Below are positions 23,008 through 32,392 of a stretch of DNA of 49,240 nt, piece by piece. Position 1 is the stretch's first letter. The number at the start of each line of letters is the position of its first letter. The notes under the pieces are model-generated. The model saw nothing but the letters and a program-made list of their open reading frames with translations. It was not told the origin of the DNA and did not search any database. The translations under genes were made by a program, and so were the position numbers. Source of the stretch: Phaeodactylibacter sp. (GTDB lineage: Bacteria > Bacteroidota > Bacteroidia > Chitinophagales > Saprospiraceae); assembly GCF_022763345.1 (NCBI RefSeq), contig NZ_JALEGS010000007.1:1-49240 (forward strand), in the 5' to 3' direction.

Positions 23008-25830
23008 ATGGAATACAAACCCGGAGAAATCGAGAAGAAGTGTAAAGCATTTTGGGAAAAAGAAGAGATTTACAAAGTAAACATAGCCCCCGATAAGCCA
23101 AAGTACTATGTACTGGACATGTTCCCCTACCCTTCCGGTTCAGGCCTTCACGTTGGCCACCCCCTGGGATACATTGCCTCGGATATTTATTCCCGCTACA
23201 AGCGGCTCAAAGGGTTTAATGTCCTGCACCCTATGGGCTACGACGCCTTTGGCCTGCCTGCAGAACAATACGCTATTCAAACTGGCGTACACCCCGCAAA
23301 ATCTACGGCAGAAAATATCAAGCGGTACCGCGAGCAGCTGGATAATATTGGCTTCAGCTTCGACTGGAGCCGGGAGGTACAAACCTGTGACCCGGCTTAT
23401 TACAAGTGGACGCAGTGGATATTCATGCAATTGTACAACCACTATTACGATACTGCAGCGGACAAAGCGCTTCCGATCGACAAGCTTGTAAAGCACCTGG
23501 AACAACACGGCAACGCCAACCTTAACGCTGTTGCAGATGAGGAAACGCCTGCAATCACCGCAGAGGCATGGAAGAATATGTCCGAAGGAGAACAGCAGCT
23601 GTTCCTTCTCAACTACCGCCTCACCTTCCCGGAAGAAAGTTATGTCAATTGGTGCCCGCAACTGGGTACTGTACTTTCTAATGACGAAGTCAAAGATGGC
23701 GTCAGCGAACGTGGTGGTTACCCGGTGGAACGCAAGCTTATGCAGCAATGGAGCATGCGCATTACGGCTTACGCTGACAGGTTGCTGTACGGGCTTGACG
23801 ACGTTGACTGGCCAGAAAGCCTGAAAGAGCAGCAGCGCAACTGGATTGGCCGCTCTCAGGGCGCAAGTGTAAAGTTTGCACTGGAGGAAGCACCGGATAC
23901 CAAAATTGAAGTCTTCACTACCCGGGTAGACACCATCTATGGCGTTACCTTCATGGTGCTGGCGCCTGAGCATGAACTCGTCGGTCAACTGACGAAGCCA
24001 GAGCAACAGGAGGAAATCGAAAAATACATTAAGTGGACGGCTTCCCGTTCTGAGGTGGAGCGTATGGCAGAGGTCAAGAAAGTAACAGGAGCCTTCACTG
24101 GCAGCTATTGCCTCAATCCGGTCAACGGAGAGAAAGTCCCCATTTATATTGCCGACTATGTGCTCGCGGGCTATGGTACGGGAGCGGTCATGGCGGTACC
24201 TTCCGGTGATCAGCGGGACTGGAACTTTGCCACGTACTTTGGGCTGCCCATCGTACCCATACTCGATGCCCAGCAAAATCTGGAGGACGCAGCTGATGCC
24301 ACCAAAGAAGGAAAGTACATCAACTCCGAGCTGATCAATGGGCTGGCTTACGAAGAAGCCGTACCCAAGCTCATCAGCTGGCTCGAAGCACAGGGCGCAG
24401 GGCGTGGGAAGATTCAATACCGGTTGCGTAATGCGGTATTCAGCCGTCAGCGGTACTGGGGAGAGCCTGTGCCTGCTTATTGGAAAGATGGCGTGCCTTA
24501 TCTGATTGACGAGTCCGAACTGCCACTGGTTTTGCCACAGGTCGACAAGTACCTGCCAACCGAGACCGGTGAGCCGCCGCTGGGCCGGGCAAACGACTGG
24601 AAGTACAAGGGGCAATACGATTACGAACTGTCCACCATGCCAGGATGGGCAGGCTCCTCCTGGTATTGGTACCGGTACATGGATCCTGGCAATGATCAGG
24701 CTTTTGTATCCAAAGAAGCCGTGGACTACTGGCAGGACGTGGACTTGTACATCGGTGGCTCTGAGCATGCGGTAGGCCACTTGCTCTATAGCCGCTTCTG
24801 GAACCACTTCCTTTACGACCTTGGGCTGGTCCCCAAAAAGGAATATGCACGGAAGCTGATCAATCAGGGAATGATACAGGGCGTGATCGAGTTTATTTAC
24901 CTCGATAAAAACAGCACAGAGAAGAAGCGCTTTGTCTCGGCTGACCTGATCGGGCAGTACCCGGACGCAGAGTGGGCTCAAATACCGGTCCATGTAGACT
25001 TCGTGAGCGATTATGGCAAGGACGATTCCTACCTCGATGAAGCAGGCGTTCAGCAGTTCCTCAACTGGCGTCCGGAGTTCAAAGGTGCGGCTTTCGAAAC
25101 CAACGGAGAAGGTAAAATGATGACTTACAGCGAGGTCGGCAAAATGTCGAAATCGAAATTCAATGTCATCAACCCGGATGATGTCGTGGCACAGTACGGA
25201 GCCGACTGCTTCCGGATGTATGAGATGTTCCTGGGCCCTATCGAACAGGCCAAGCCCTGGGACACACAGGGTATCGACGGCGTCTATAAGTTCTTACGTC
25301 GCTTCTATGATCTGTTTTCCGATAAGGAGGGAAATTTCGCGGTAAGCGATGAGGCACCGGACAAAGCCGAGCTTAAGATACTGCATCAGGCTATTCAGAA
25401 AGTGGAACAGGACATCGAACGTTTTTCCTTCAATACTTGCGTAAGTGCCTTCATGATTGCGACCAACGAGCTGCGTAAGCTGAAGTGCAACAAACGGAAC
25501 ATCCTGGAGCCTTTGGTTGTGCTTATGGCACCGTTTGCGCCCTTCACAACAGAAGACCTGTGGTCAAAGCTGGGCCACGAGGGCAGCGTGCACAGAGATG
25601 GCCGTTACCCGGCTTTCAATCCGGAATACCTCAAAGAAGATGAGGTGGAATACCCGATCGCCATCAACGGCAAAACCCGGGCTACGGCTTCCTTCCCTTC
25701 TGATGCTTCTAAAGAAGACCTTGAGGCTGCTGCCCGGGAGCTGGAAGACATCCAAAAATGGATCGAAGGCAAGACTATCCGTAAAGTGATTGTCGTGCCC
25801 AAGCGAATGATCAATATCGTGGTTGGTTAA
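23008..25830 (+). CDS. leuS: Leucyl-tRNA synthetase
   Basis: Charges tRNA-Leu with leucine in the cytosol, with post-transfer editing. The protein has 940 residues, slightly longer than many bacterial enzymes. The class I HIGH-type motif is HVGH at residues 48-51, within YPSGSGLHVGHPLGY. KMSKS is intact at 712-716. The editing domain (WIGRSQGASVKF onward, with FTTRVDTIYGVTF) and the MPGWAGSSWYWYRYMDP catalytic segment are visible. Extra residues between the catalytic core and KMSKS (about 620-700, with FIYLDKNSTEKKRF) probably account for the length. ATG 23008 gives the normal N terminus. A GC-rich hairpin follows the stop. Confidence 0.96.
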   Translation: MEYKPGEIEKKCKAFWEKEEIYKVNIAPDKPKYYVLDMFPYPSGSGLHVGHPLGYIASDIYSRYKRLKGFNVLHPMGYDAFGLPAEQYAIQTGVHPAKSTAENIKRYREQLDNIGFSFDWSREVQTCDPAYYKWTQWIFMQLYNHYYDTAADKALPIDKLVKHLEQHGNANLNAVADEETPAITAEAWKNMSEGEQQLFLLNYRLTFPEESYVNWCPQLGTVLSNDEVKDGVSERGGYPVERKLMQQWSMRITAYADRLLYGLDDVDWPESLKEQQRNWIGRSQGASVKFALEEAPDTKIEVFTTRVDTIYGVTFMVLAPEHELVGQLTKPEQQEEIEKYIKWTASRSEVERMAEVKKVTGAFTGSYCLNPVNGEKVPIYIADYVLAGYGTGAVMAVPSGDQRDWNFATYFGLPIVPILDAQQNLEDAADATKEGKYINSELINGLAYEEAVPKLISWLEAQGAGRGKIQYRLRNAVFSRQRYWGEPVPAYWKDGVPYLIDESELPLVLPQVDKYLPTETGEPPLGRANDWKYKGQYDYELSTMPGWAGSSWYWYRYMDPGNDQAFVSKEAVDYWQDVDLYIGGSEHAVGHLLYSRFWNHFLYDLGLVPKKEYARKLINQGMIQGVIEFIYLDKNSTEKKRFVSADLIGQYPDAEWAQIPVHVDFVSDYGKDDSYLDEAGVQQFLNWRPEFKGAAFETNGEGKMMTYSEVGKMSKSKFNVINPDDVVAQYGADCFRMYEMFLGPIEQAKPWDTQGIDGVYKFLRRFYDLFSDKEGNFAVSDEAPDKAELKILHQAIQKVEQDIERFSFNTCVSAFMIATNELRKLKCNKRNILEPLVVLMAPFAPFTTEDLWSKLGHEGSVHRDGRYPAFNPEYLKEDEVEYPIAINGKTRATASFPSDASKEDLEAAARELEDIQKWIEGKTIRKVIVVPKRMINIVVG

Positions 25831-25835
25831 AACAT

Positions 25836-25869
25836 ACGGCCCCGCCTGTTTTGAGTGGGGCCGTTAATT
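25836..25869 (+). terminator. Hairpin after leuS
   Basis: ACGGCCCC at 25836-25843 pairs with GGGGCCGT at 25857-25864, and the stem can extend by a G-T and a C-G pair. Only a weak TTAATTAG follows, so it may act as a terminator or as an mRNA-stabilising 3' hairpin before the M28 peptidase gene. Confidence 0.55.
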
Positions 25870-25876
25870 AGTATCT

Positions 25877-26779
25877 ATGAAGTACCTCATTGCCTCTTTC
25901 CTCCTGCTGATTTCCGTTGGTGCATTTGCGCAAGCAAACACAATCGTTGCCGACTCGCTCATGGCTCATGTCCGGTTTTTATCCTCCGATGCACTAAAAG
26001 GCAGGGCAACCGATAGTGAAGGCAATGCTGCCGCTGCCGCTTATGTCTTACAGCGGTTTAAAGGATATGGGTTAGCACCTGCAGGACAAGAAGGCTATCG
26101 GCAGCCCTTCCAATTCTACAGCCGCTTTTCTAAAAAGACTTACAGCGCCACTAACCTTTTGGCGATGGTAAAGGGTACGGAAGCACCGGACTCAATTATT
26201 GTCATTTCCGCACATTACGACCATGTTGGTGAGCGGGGTGGTGAAGTATATAATGGCGCAGACGATAATGCTTCGGGGGTGGGCGCACTCTTGGAGCTGG
26301 CCAGGTACTTTCAGGCCAATCCTACACCCTACAGTCTCCTCTTTGCAGCCTGGGATGCTGAAGAAGTTGGGTTACGGGGTGCCAACCACTTCGTAGATGA
26401 ACCAACGGTGCCATTAGAGCACATCGTCCTGAATATTAACATGGACATGATCGGCCGCAATGCCAAAGAACAAATTTATATCTGCGGGGCAGGCCACTAC
26501 CCTGAACTGCGCGCACCATTAGACAGCATTGCGAAAGATGCACCGATACAGGTCAGGTTTGGGCACGAATCGCCAACGCCAACACGCTCTGACGACTGGA
26601 CCTACGCCTCTGATCACGGCGAGTTTCACAAAAAAAATATTCCCTTCCTATACTTTGGCGTAGAGGACCATGAAGATTATCATCAACCCACTGATGATGC
26701 AGACCGGATTATGCCCGTGTTCTACACTGCTGTCTCGGAAGTGATAAGAAAGGCTATCCTCCACTTCGCGAAGCTCTAA
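25877..26779 (+). CDS. Secreted M28 family zinc aminopeptidase-like protein
   Basis: A 300-residue exported metallopeptidase with signal peptide MKYLIASFLLLISVGAFAQ. The two-zinc M28 core is complete: SAHYDHVG (His113), GADDNASGVGALLELAR (bridging Asp), WDAEEVGLRG (Glu162/Glu163), NINMDMIGR (Asp190) and EDYHQPTDD (His269). It likely acts as an aminopeptidase or similar exopeptidase in the periplasm or outside the cell. No T9SS tail is present, which favours the periplasm. It lies 46 bases after leuS in the same direction behind a hairpin. Two further M28 proteins occur in this window. Confidence 0.92.
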   Translation: MKYLIASFLLLISVGAFAQANTIVADSLMAHVRFLSSDALKGRATDSEGNAAAAAYVLQRFKGYGLAPAGQEGYRQPFQFYSRFSKKTYSATNLLAMVKGTEAPDSIIVISAHYDHVGERGGEVYNGADDNASGVGALLELARYFQANPTPYSLLFAAWDAEEVGLRGANHFVDEPTVPLEHIVLNINMDMIGRNAKEQIYICGAGHYPELRAPLDSIAKDAPIQVRFGHESPTPTRSDDWTYASDHGEFHKKNIPFLYFGVEDHEDYHQPTDDADRIMPVFYTAVSEVIRKAILHFAKL

Positions 26780-26850
26780 AAGAACAGCCCCTCCCGGTTG
26801 ACCGAAAGAAGCTGCATACAATAGTTTTCCTTCAAATTGGCTTGGGAGCC

Positions 26851-27543
26851 TTATTTTTCAATTGCGGTAAGTTCCATATAGCTTTGTAGTTTATCACGCT
26901 GATCATAAGTCTCAGACCTGACCACGCCTACGCCTTCAGCAAAGTACTCAACCGTAGAGTAAGAGCGGCTGATCATCATTTTGATGTTGGAAGTCTGGCT
27001 GATTTTATAGCACTCAAAAGACCCTGCATCTGTGGAAATCGTCGCTTTACCTTCTACCTTGCGGTCGGTTATTTCAATATTCATAGAAGCGATATTGATA
27101 CCACTGGCAGCCGTGGTAATCTTTGAAGACGCATCTGGGAGCTCATCGCCGACTTCAATATCATTGGGAAAAGTCAGCGCATCGCCTTCTATTGTTACTT
27201 CGTAGCCGCTGAAAGACTGTTGCATGACCGGATTAAACATGGAGTTGACATCCATAAGCAATTTGCCATCTTTGCAAAAGACCTGATAGGTGCCGGAGTA
27301 AGACTCTTTTCCTTTCTTATCCTTCAGGACAGTACTAATTTCTGCTTCGATTTCGCCATCATTTTCATTGATGACTTTTACAGTATTCTCAGTTATGCTT
27401 TCCACTTTGCCTTTTTTGTTGAAGGTAGTATACTCCATATAGGCCCCTTCCTTGAAAGGGAAAAAAGTAGAACAATCCTGTGCCACGCTGTTCAGTGCGA
27501 AAGACAAAGGCAGTAGTACGAGTAGGATTCTGAACTTCATCAT
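26851..27543 (-). CDS. TapB-like/DUF3108-like secreted protein
   Basis: A 230-residue exported protein with signal peptide MMKFRILLVLLPLSFALNSVAQ. The mature part opens with DCSTFFPFKEGAYMEYTTF and shows repeated beta strands, with phrases such as GSFECYKISQ and EYFAEGVGVVRSETYD. These match the TapB/DUF3108-type fold common in Bacteroidota, a small beta-rich periplasmic domain of unknown function. The start could be either of the first two Met codons. It is convergent with the preceding M28 gene and divergent from the next M28 gene. Confidence 0.8.
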   Translation of the reverse strand: MMKFRILLVLLPLSFALNSVAQDCSTFFPFKEGAYMEYTTFNKKGKVESITENTVKVINENDGEIEAEISTVLKDKKGKESYSGTYQVFCKDGKLLMDVNSMFNPVMQQSFSGYEVTIEGDALTFPNDIEVGDELPDASSKITTAASGINIASMNIEITDRKVEGKATISTDAGSFECYKISQTSNIKMMISRSYSTVEYFAEGVGVVRSETYDQRDKLQSYMELTAIEK

Positions 27544-27727
27544 TTACTGTATTTCGGTTTTGGTTTCAGCTGTAAGATAGTGCAGGGCGGGAAATTCCAT
27601 ACCCGCAAAAGTTAATATAACATTAAAGAAATTCAATTACCGCTCCTTGCTGCTCTTCAAAACATTTTCAAAACCAACTTTATTATACTTGGGTATTAGT
27701 AATCTACAATCCTCACAAAAAAGAGCC

Positions 27728-29488
27728 ATGAAGCGACTTTTACTTTCCCTTTTTGCAGTCCTTACTATAATTGCCGTTCACAGCCAAACCAACCTGATGC
27801 TTACCAATCCGGTCATGGAAGACCTCCTGAAGGGCAATTATCCGGCCGACACCTACGAGCCGGCTACCCTGATCAATCATCCGGATGCCATCTTTGCTGA
27901 TTTGGTGGAATCTGTTTCCCCTGATTCGCTGTACAGCTATCTGGTGGAATTAAGCAGTTTCGAAAACCGCAATACAGGCGCTGACACAACGAGTGCTACT
28001 TTCGGCATGGGGGCAGCCCGCCGCTGGGCGCATAGCAAGTTCGAAAATTTCCCGGCAGCACAGGAGGGCCGGCTTGAAGTTGGATATTTCCAGTTTGACC
28101 AGGATATCTGTGGCATGGGACAGCACCGGAATGTCCTTGCGGTTTTGCCCGGTATTGGGCCGGACCGTAGCGAGGTGGTACTCCTTGAAGGGCATATGGA
28201 CAGCCGCTGCGCTGAGGTTTGTGATACCGAGTGCATGGCGCACGGTATAGAGGACAACGCCACTGGTACAGCTTTAGTCCTGGAGCTGGCACGAGTGATG
28301 AGCCAGTATGCTTTTAACAGGACGATCGTCTTCATGATCACTACAGGAGAAGAGCAGGGGCTATTTGGCGCCAACGCTTTCGCCGAATACGCAGAGCAGG
28401 AGGATATCCAAATCCGCGGTGTATACAACAACGACATCGTAGGCGGCATCATTTGCGGGGCAACCGCCTCTCCTCCAGGCTGCCCGGGCTTAAATGCCAT
28501 TGACAGTATCAACGTCCGGGTCTACTCCTCAAACGGAGGACTATTTGGGGCCTCTTCTTCCCGGTTACTGGCTCGCTACAGCAAATTGCAGTATGATGAG
28601 AATATTGCGCCCATTGTGCCTGTAGCTGCTGAAGTCAACATCATATCTCGCGAAGACCGGGCCGGGCGTGGTGGTGACCACATCCCTTTTCGGCAGAGAG
28701 GCTACTCCGCAGTCCGCTTTACTTCTGCCAATGAGCATGGCAATGGCAACCCCAGCACACCGGACTATCACGACCGACAGCACACCATGGAGGACATCCT
28801 CGGTGTGGACACTAATGATGATGGGCAAATTGACAGTTTTTTCGTTGACTTCAACTACCTGGCCCGCAATACCGTATTGAACGGCAGTGCCGCTGCTGCG
28901 AGTGCCATGGGACCAGCAACGCCAGACAACTTCGAGCTGGAAGCCACCCTGGCAGGCGTACGTTACAAGTTTGAAGACCAGGCTGGCACCGGGCTTTACC
29001 GCCTCGGCATCCGGAGCTTTGAGACAGAGACCGCCTACTTTGATACCTTGGTTACCGTAACTGCTTTGGAGGATACGCTTTCCTGGCTCCCTCCGGGCAC
29101 GGTCTATCTCATGTCAGCCGCTGCATTGGACTCCAACAATATCGAGAGCCATTTTTCAGAAGAAACCTTTGCCAACCTGACAACTAGCACTCAGGAGGTC
29201 AAAACTTACAAAGGTCTCACGCTGCTGCAAAACCGGCCTAACCCCTTTGATGAGGCCACTACGATCGGCGTGATGGTCGAATCCGCTATTGATTACAAGA
29301 CCGCCTTTATCCGAATTGCAGATGCGCAAGGTAGAGAACTTGCACGGTATGAAGTCGAGCTCAATCCTGGGCTTGTGCAGGTGGTCTATGGCTATGAAAA
29401 CCATCGGTACACACCTGGCACCTATTATTACAGCCTGGTGATCGATGGCCGGCCTGTGGATACGAAAGCGATGATTTATGCTTACTAA
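27728..29488 (+). CDS. M28 family peptidase with type A T9SS sorting domain
   Basis: An extracellular metallopeptidase of about 586 residues. ATG 27728 gives a clean signal peptide (MKRLLLSLFAVLTIIAVHSQ); the upstream frame to 27647 adds 27 unlikely residues. The M28 core reads LLEGHMDSR (His156, Asp158), GIEDNATGTALVLELAR (Asp176), TTGEEQGLFG (Glu208/Glu209), NNDIVGG (Asp236) and PDYHDRQHT (His348). Cysteines near 161-169 and 243-252 may form disulfides. After the catalytic domain comes a fibronectin-like stretch (ATPDNFELEATLAGVRYKF ...), then a type A sorting domain (LLQNRPNPFDEATTIGV ... PVDTKAMIYAY). Secretion through T9SS is therefore likely. Confidence 0.92.
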   Translation: MKRLLLSLFAVLTIIAVHSQTNLMLTNPVMEDLLKGNYPADTYEPATLINHPDAIFADLVESVSPDSLYSYLVELSSFENRNTGADTTSATFGMGAARRWAHSKFENFPAAQEGRLEVGYFQFDQDICGMGQHRNVLAVLPGIGPDRSEVVLLEGHMDSRCAEVCDTECMAHGIEDNATGTALVLELARVMSQYAFNRTIVFMITTGEEQGLFGANAFAEYAEQEDIQIRGVYNNDIVGGIICGATASPPGCPGLNAIDSINVRVYSSNGGLFGASSSRLLARYSKLQYDENIAPIVPVAAEVNIISREDRAGRGGDHIPFRQRGYSAVRFTSANEHGNGNPSTPDYHDRQHTMEDILGVDTNDDGQIDSFFVDFNYLARNTVLNGSAAAASAMGPATPDNFELEATLAGVRYKFEDQAGTGLYRLGIRSFETETAYFDTLVTVTALEDTLSWLPPGTVYLMSAAALDSNNIESHFSEETFANLTTSTQEVKTYKGLTLLQNRPNPFDEATTIGVMVESAIDYKTAFIRIADAQGRELARYEVELNPGLVQVVYGYENHRYTPGTYYYSLVIDGRPVDTKAMIYAY

Positions 29489-29500
29489 AAGGAGACAGAT

Positions 29501-29533
29501 GTCCGCTCCGGAACATTTGAAGCCGGAGCGGGC
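29501..29533 (+). terminator. Hairpin after the T9SS M28 peptidase gene
   Basis: CCGCTCCGG at 29503-29511 pairs perfectly with CCGGAGCGG at 29523-29531, and the stem extends by two further pairs including a wobble. The loop is 11 bases. No T tract follows, as is often the case in this phylum. Confidence 0.55.
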
Positions 29534-29608
29534 AACATCACTTCCGGGAAATCAGTTTTGTGAACGATAGAATGTTTATCTTCCCCCCACATAAATCGAT
29601 ACTCAACT

Positions 29609-30313
29609 ATGATCTACGTTTCTTTTTTACTGGCCATTATGACCACCCTATCTACGCCTGAAGCCTCCACACCCGATCACAGTCTTTGGGAGGCAGTACT
29701 ACAGCAATACGCCTCGGAGGACGGCGCGGTCAACTACAAAAAGCTGGCAAATAATGATAAAGACCTGAACGCCTATCTGGAAGAACTGGCTAACCACCCA
29801 CCTATGGACAGCTGGAGCCGGGATGAAAAGCTCGCCTACTGGATCAATGCTTATAATGCATTTACCATCAAGCTCATTGTAGATAACTATCCGGTTAAAA
29901 GTATCCGGGACCTTTACGATGGCAACCCCTGGGACATTAAATGGATAAAACTGGGGCGGCAAACCTATTCGCTCAATCAAATTGAGCACGATATCATCCG
30001 CCCTCGCTATGATGAGCCCCGCATCCACTTTGCGGTCAATTGCGCAGCGCAGTCTTGCCCTCCCCTGCTCAACCACGCCTGGACAGCAGACAAGCTTGAA
30101 CAATACCTGGAGCAGCAAACACGAGCATTCATCAACAACGAAGCCTACAATACAATCAGCGCCACATCACTGGAATTGTCCCAGATTTTCAACTGGTACG
30201 GTGAGGATTTTGATGATGTCAAAGCGTTCGTGAATCGTTACACTCCAACGGATGTGAAGGACGGTGCCAAGGTGAGTTTCCGGGAATACAACTGGGCGCT
30301 TAATGCTAAGTAA
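29609..30313 (+). CDS. DUF547 domain protein
   Basis: A 234-residue protein with a hydrophobic N terminus that is probably a signal peptide (MIYVSFLLAIMTTLSTPEAS). The DUF547 core is clear: DEKLAYWINAYNAFTIKLI, WDIKWIKL, LNQIEHDIIRPRY, and FAVNCAAQSCPPL with the conserved Cys pair. The fold is thought to be papain-like, but activity in this family is not established. Its last 11 bases overlap the start of the next gene (Omp28-like), which suggests translational coupling and a shared role in the periplasm. Confidence 0.9.
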   Translation: MIYVSFLLAIMTTLSTPEASTPDHSLWEAVLQQYASEDGAVNYKKLANNDKDLNAYLEELANHPPMDSWSRDEKLAYWINAYNAFTIKLIVDNYPVKSIRDLYDGNPWDIKWIKLGRQTYSLNQIEHDIIRPRYDEPRIHFAVNCAAQSCPPLLNHAWTADKLEQYLEQQTRAFINNEAYNTISATSLELSQIFNWYGEDFDDVKAFVNRYTPTDVKDGAKVSFREYNWALNAK

Positions 30314-31390
30314 AAATATCCTGCTATTACTTTTTGTCCTGAGCAGCATCCCTGAGCTTACTGCTCAGCGCCGGGTGTTATTGGAACATTACACCTCTTC
30401 CTGGTGTGGGGAGTGCCCAAATGCACACCTCATTGCCTCTCAAATAGCTGAAGATCACCCGGATCGGGTTATCTTAGCGTACCATCATTCTTCCGTAGAC
30501 CCGATGGCTAACCCGCACAGCACCGCCTGGAAGAATGAGTTCCTCATATTCGGTACTCCACTTGGCGTAATCAATCGGACACCCCGGGCCCGGCTGGTCC
30601 AGTTTACGCCAGTACCGGTCAATGGGAAAGCCTGGTCGAAGCACAACTCGAGGAGCCTGATTACCTGGACCTTGACATACATTTTGCCCCCCAGGCGGTG
30701 ACCGGCAGCTTGAGCTTTGAAGTATCTCTTGAGCTACTGCAGGAACTGCCCGGGCCGGGAACACTCAGATTAAGCGTTATCGTAGTAGAGGATTCCATCC
30801 GAAGTGCAGAGCCTGGCTACCAGCAATCTAACTACTACAACGAAGTAGCAGGGCACCCTTTGTTTGGGCAGGGTGGTTCCATACAGATGTACCCCTTTAT
30901 GAACGTAGTACGGGATATTGTTGAGGATACATGGGGAAGCAGTGCAGGATTACCTGATCAGCCCGAAATAGGGGAAACCTACTCGTGGGTTGGCAGCTTT
31001 GACCTTTCTAATGACTGGGACCCCAAACACCTGAGGCTCATTGCAGTTGCGACGTTGCATAATGACGACGACATCCGGTCTCGCCCTGTACTGGACGCGC
31101 GTGGTATGGATATAGGAGGCCTGCTGTTGACATCAACTTCCCACGAAGCAGAGCCCTCTATTCGGTTTCAGGCATTTCCCAACCCGGCACGGGATTATCT
31201 GCAGCTGAATTTTCCGAAAGATGAATATGAGTTAAAGCTATTCGACACGCAAGGAAAATTGATACACACGGCTCGTTTAAATGGAGAAAGCCACACCATA
31301 GCCACGACGGCTATGCCCAAAGGCGTATATACCCTACTTCTCATCAATACAGAAGGGCGATTCGGAGCGCAGCGGATTATCGTCAGGTAA
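30303..31390 (+). pseudogene. Omp28-like thioredoxin-fold protein with T9SS tail, split by a frameshift
   Basis: Two frames together make one protein of about 363 residues. The first (30303-30701) has a signal peptide, then a thioredoxin-like start HYTSSWCGECPNAHLIA with Cys35 and Cys38, and reaches GTPLGVINRT. After that, the sensible reading continues in the other frame as PGPAGPVYASTGQWESLV and on through the second frame to a type A T9SS sorting domain (FQAFPNPARDYLQLNF ... GAQRIIVR) at 31390. One extra C in the CCCC run at 30582-30585 restores a continuous frame with no stops. So this is a recent one-base deletion, a sequencing error in a GC-rich run, or less likely recoding; no canonical slippery heptamer is in register. 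The start overlaps the DUF547 stop by 11 bases. Confidence 0.85.
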
Positions 31391-31411
31391 AGTTCTCTTC
31401 AATGAAGGCTA

Positions 31412-31457
31412 ACGAAAAAAGCCCCGGAGCGATGTACGCTTACCGGGGCTCTCTTTA
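31412..31457. terminator. Bidirectional terminator between convergent genes
   Basis: AGCCCCGG at 31420-31427 pairs with CCGGGGCT at 31443-31450, with an inner AGCG/CGCT extension. It is flanked by AAAAAA on the left and CTCTTT on the right. It could end transcripts from both the Omp28-like gene and the Crp-type gene. Confidence 0.75.
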
Positions 31458-31509
31458 AATCCGATTCTTATACCTTTTTTAATCCAATTCTCGTGATTTA
31501 TTTGTTGAC

Positions 31510-32190
31510 CTAAACCAGTCTTGCCATATCTCTTACCAGGATTTTCCCCCGATTGAAATAGATAAGGTCTGATTTTTTAAGCTCATTAAGTACCAGTGTT
31601 ACCGTTTGGCGGGAAGTACAGGTGATATTGGCAATATCCTGATGGGTCAGGGAGTGCTTGAGCAGCATTTCGTAGCCCACCCGGCGACCGCGCTTGTTGA
31701 CGGCGTCTTTGATAAACTCAATAATACGAGTGCGGGCATCCTTAAAAATCAGAGATTCCAGCTTATCCTCCGCCCGGACTAGCCGGCCACCAAATAGATT
31801 CATAACCGAGGTGCAGAGCTCAAAACTATTCTGCATCAGCTTTTTCATATCAGCTACCTTGAGCTGGTACACATGAACGTCCTGCTTGAGTGCCTGTGCA
31901 AAGTCCTTATAATAAGGCTCGCCTATCAAACCCAGCTCCCCAAACATCGCTGTAGGGTGGATCAGTGACTTAATAATCTCCTTGCCATCTGTAGAGTGCG
32001 TCCCAATTTTCACAGTCCCTTTAGCGAGGAAATAAATGTATTCTGAAGCATCTCCCGGCATGTAAATGAAGGAATACTTCGGCTTCACCTTATACTCCAT
32101 CATTTCTGCCAGCGTCGCTTTGTCCTCAGCAGAAAGGACGGAGAAGAGGGGAAAAAGGTCGATAAATGATGATTTTGCTTCGGCGTTCAT
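31510..32190 (-). CDS. Crp/Fnr family transcriptional regulator
   Basis: About 226 residues. The N-terminal cyclic-nucleotide-binding-like beta barrel (KYSFIYMPGDASEYIYFLAKGTVKIG, with FGELGLIGEPYY) is followed by a dimerisation helix and a C-terminal winged helix (LTHQDIANITCTSRQTVTLVLNELKKSDLI). There is no N-terminal Cys cluster, so it is not an FNR-type iron-sulfur sensor. The barrel lacks a clear cAMP-binding Arg-Ser pair, so the signal is unknown. ATG 32190 (MNAEAKSS) is preferred; the frame continues to 32214. It is transcribed alone, with the DUF4249 gene upstream on the same strand. Confidence 0.92.
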   Translation of the reverse strand: MNAEAKSSFIDLFPLFSVLSAEDKATLAEMMEYKVKPKYSFIYMPGDASEYIYFLAKGTVKIGTHSTDGKEIIKSLIHPTAMFGELGLIGEPYYKDFAQALKQDVHVYQLKVADMKKLMQNSFELCTSVMNLFGGRLVRAEDKLESLIFKDARTRIIEFIKDAVNKRGRRVGYEMLLKHSLTHQDIANITCTSRQTVTLVLNELKKSDLIYFNRGKILVRDMARLV

Positions 32191-32392
32191 ATTAGCTCTT
32201 TTAGGTAATCTCACTTTCAGACATGGACAGTATTTAATGCCATGTATTCTGCAATTTCACCTATAGAGACACTAAATATCAGAAGTCCCCCTATGCGAAG
32301 AAGAAATATTTTCAGAAGAAGTGTATAACAAAATAACTAAAGTACGGATAGGATGTAGATGGGATACGATCAAAATGAAGGATCAGGAAAAG

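Noticed and set aside
23140..24993. 617-codon minus-strand frame antisense to leuS
   Set aside because: It is a mirror of the well-coded leuS frame; the translation has no family resemblance and no secretion or membrane pattern that fits a gene.
30575..30600. Programmed -1 frameshifting in the Omp28-like gene
   Set aside because: No X_XXY_YYZ slippery heptamer is in register and no strong downstream stem is evident; a simple one-base indel explains the data better.
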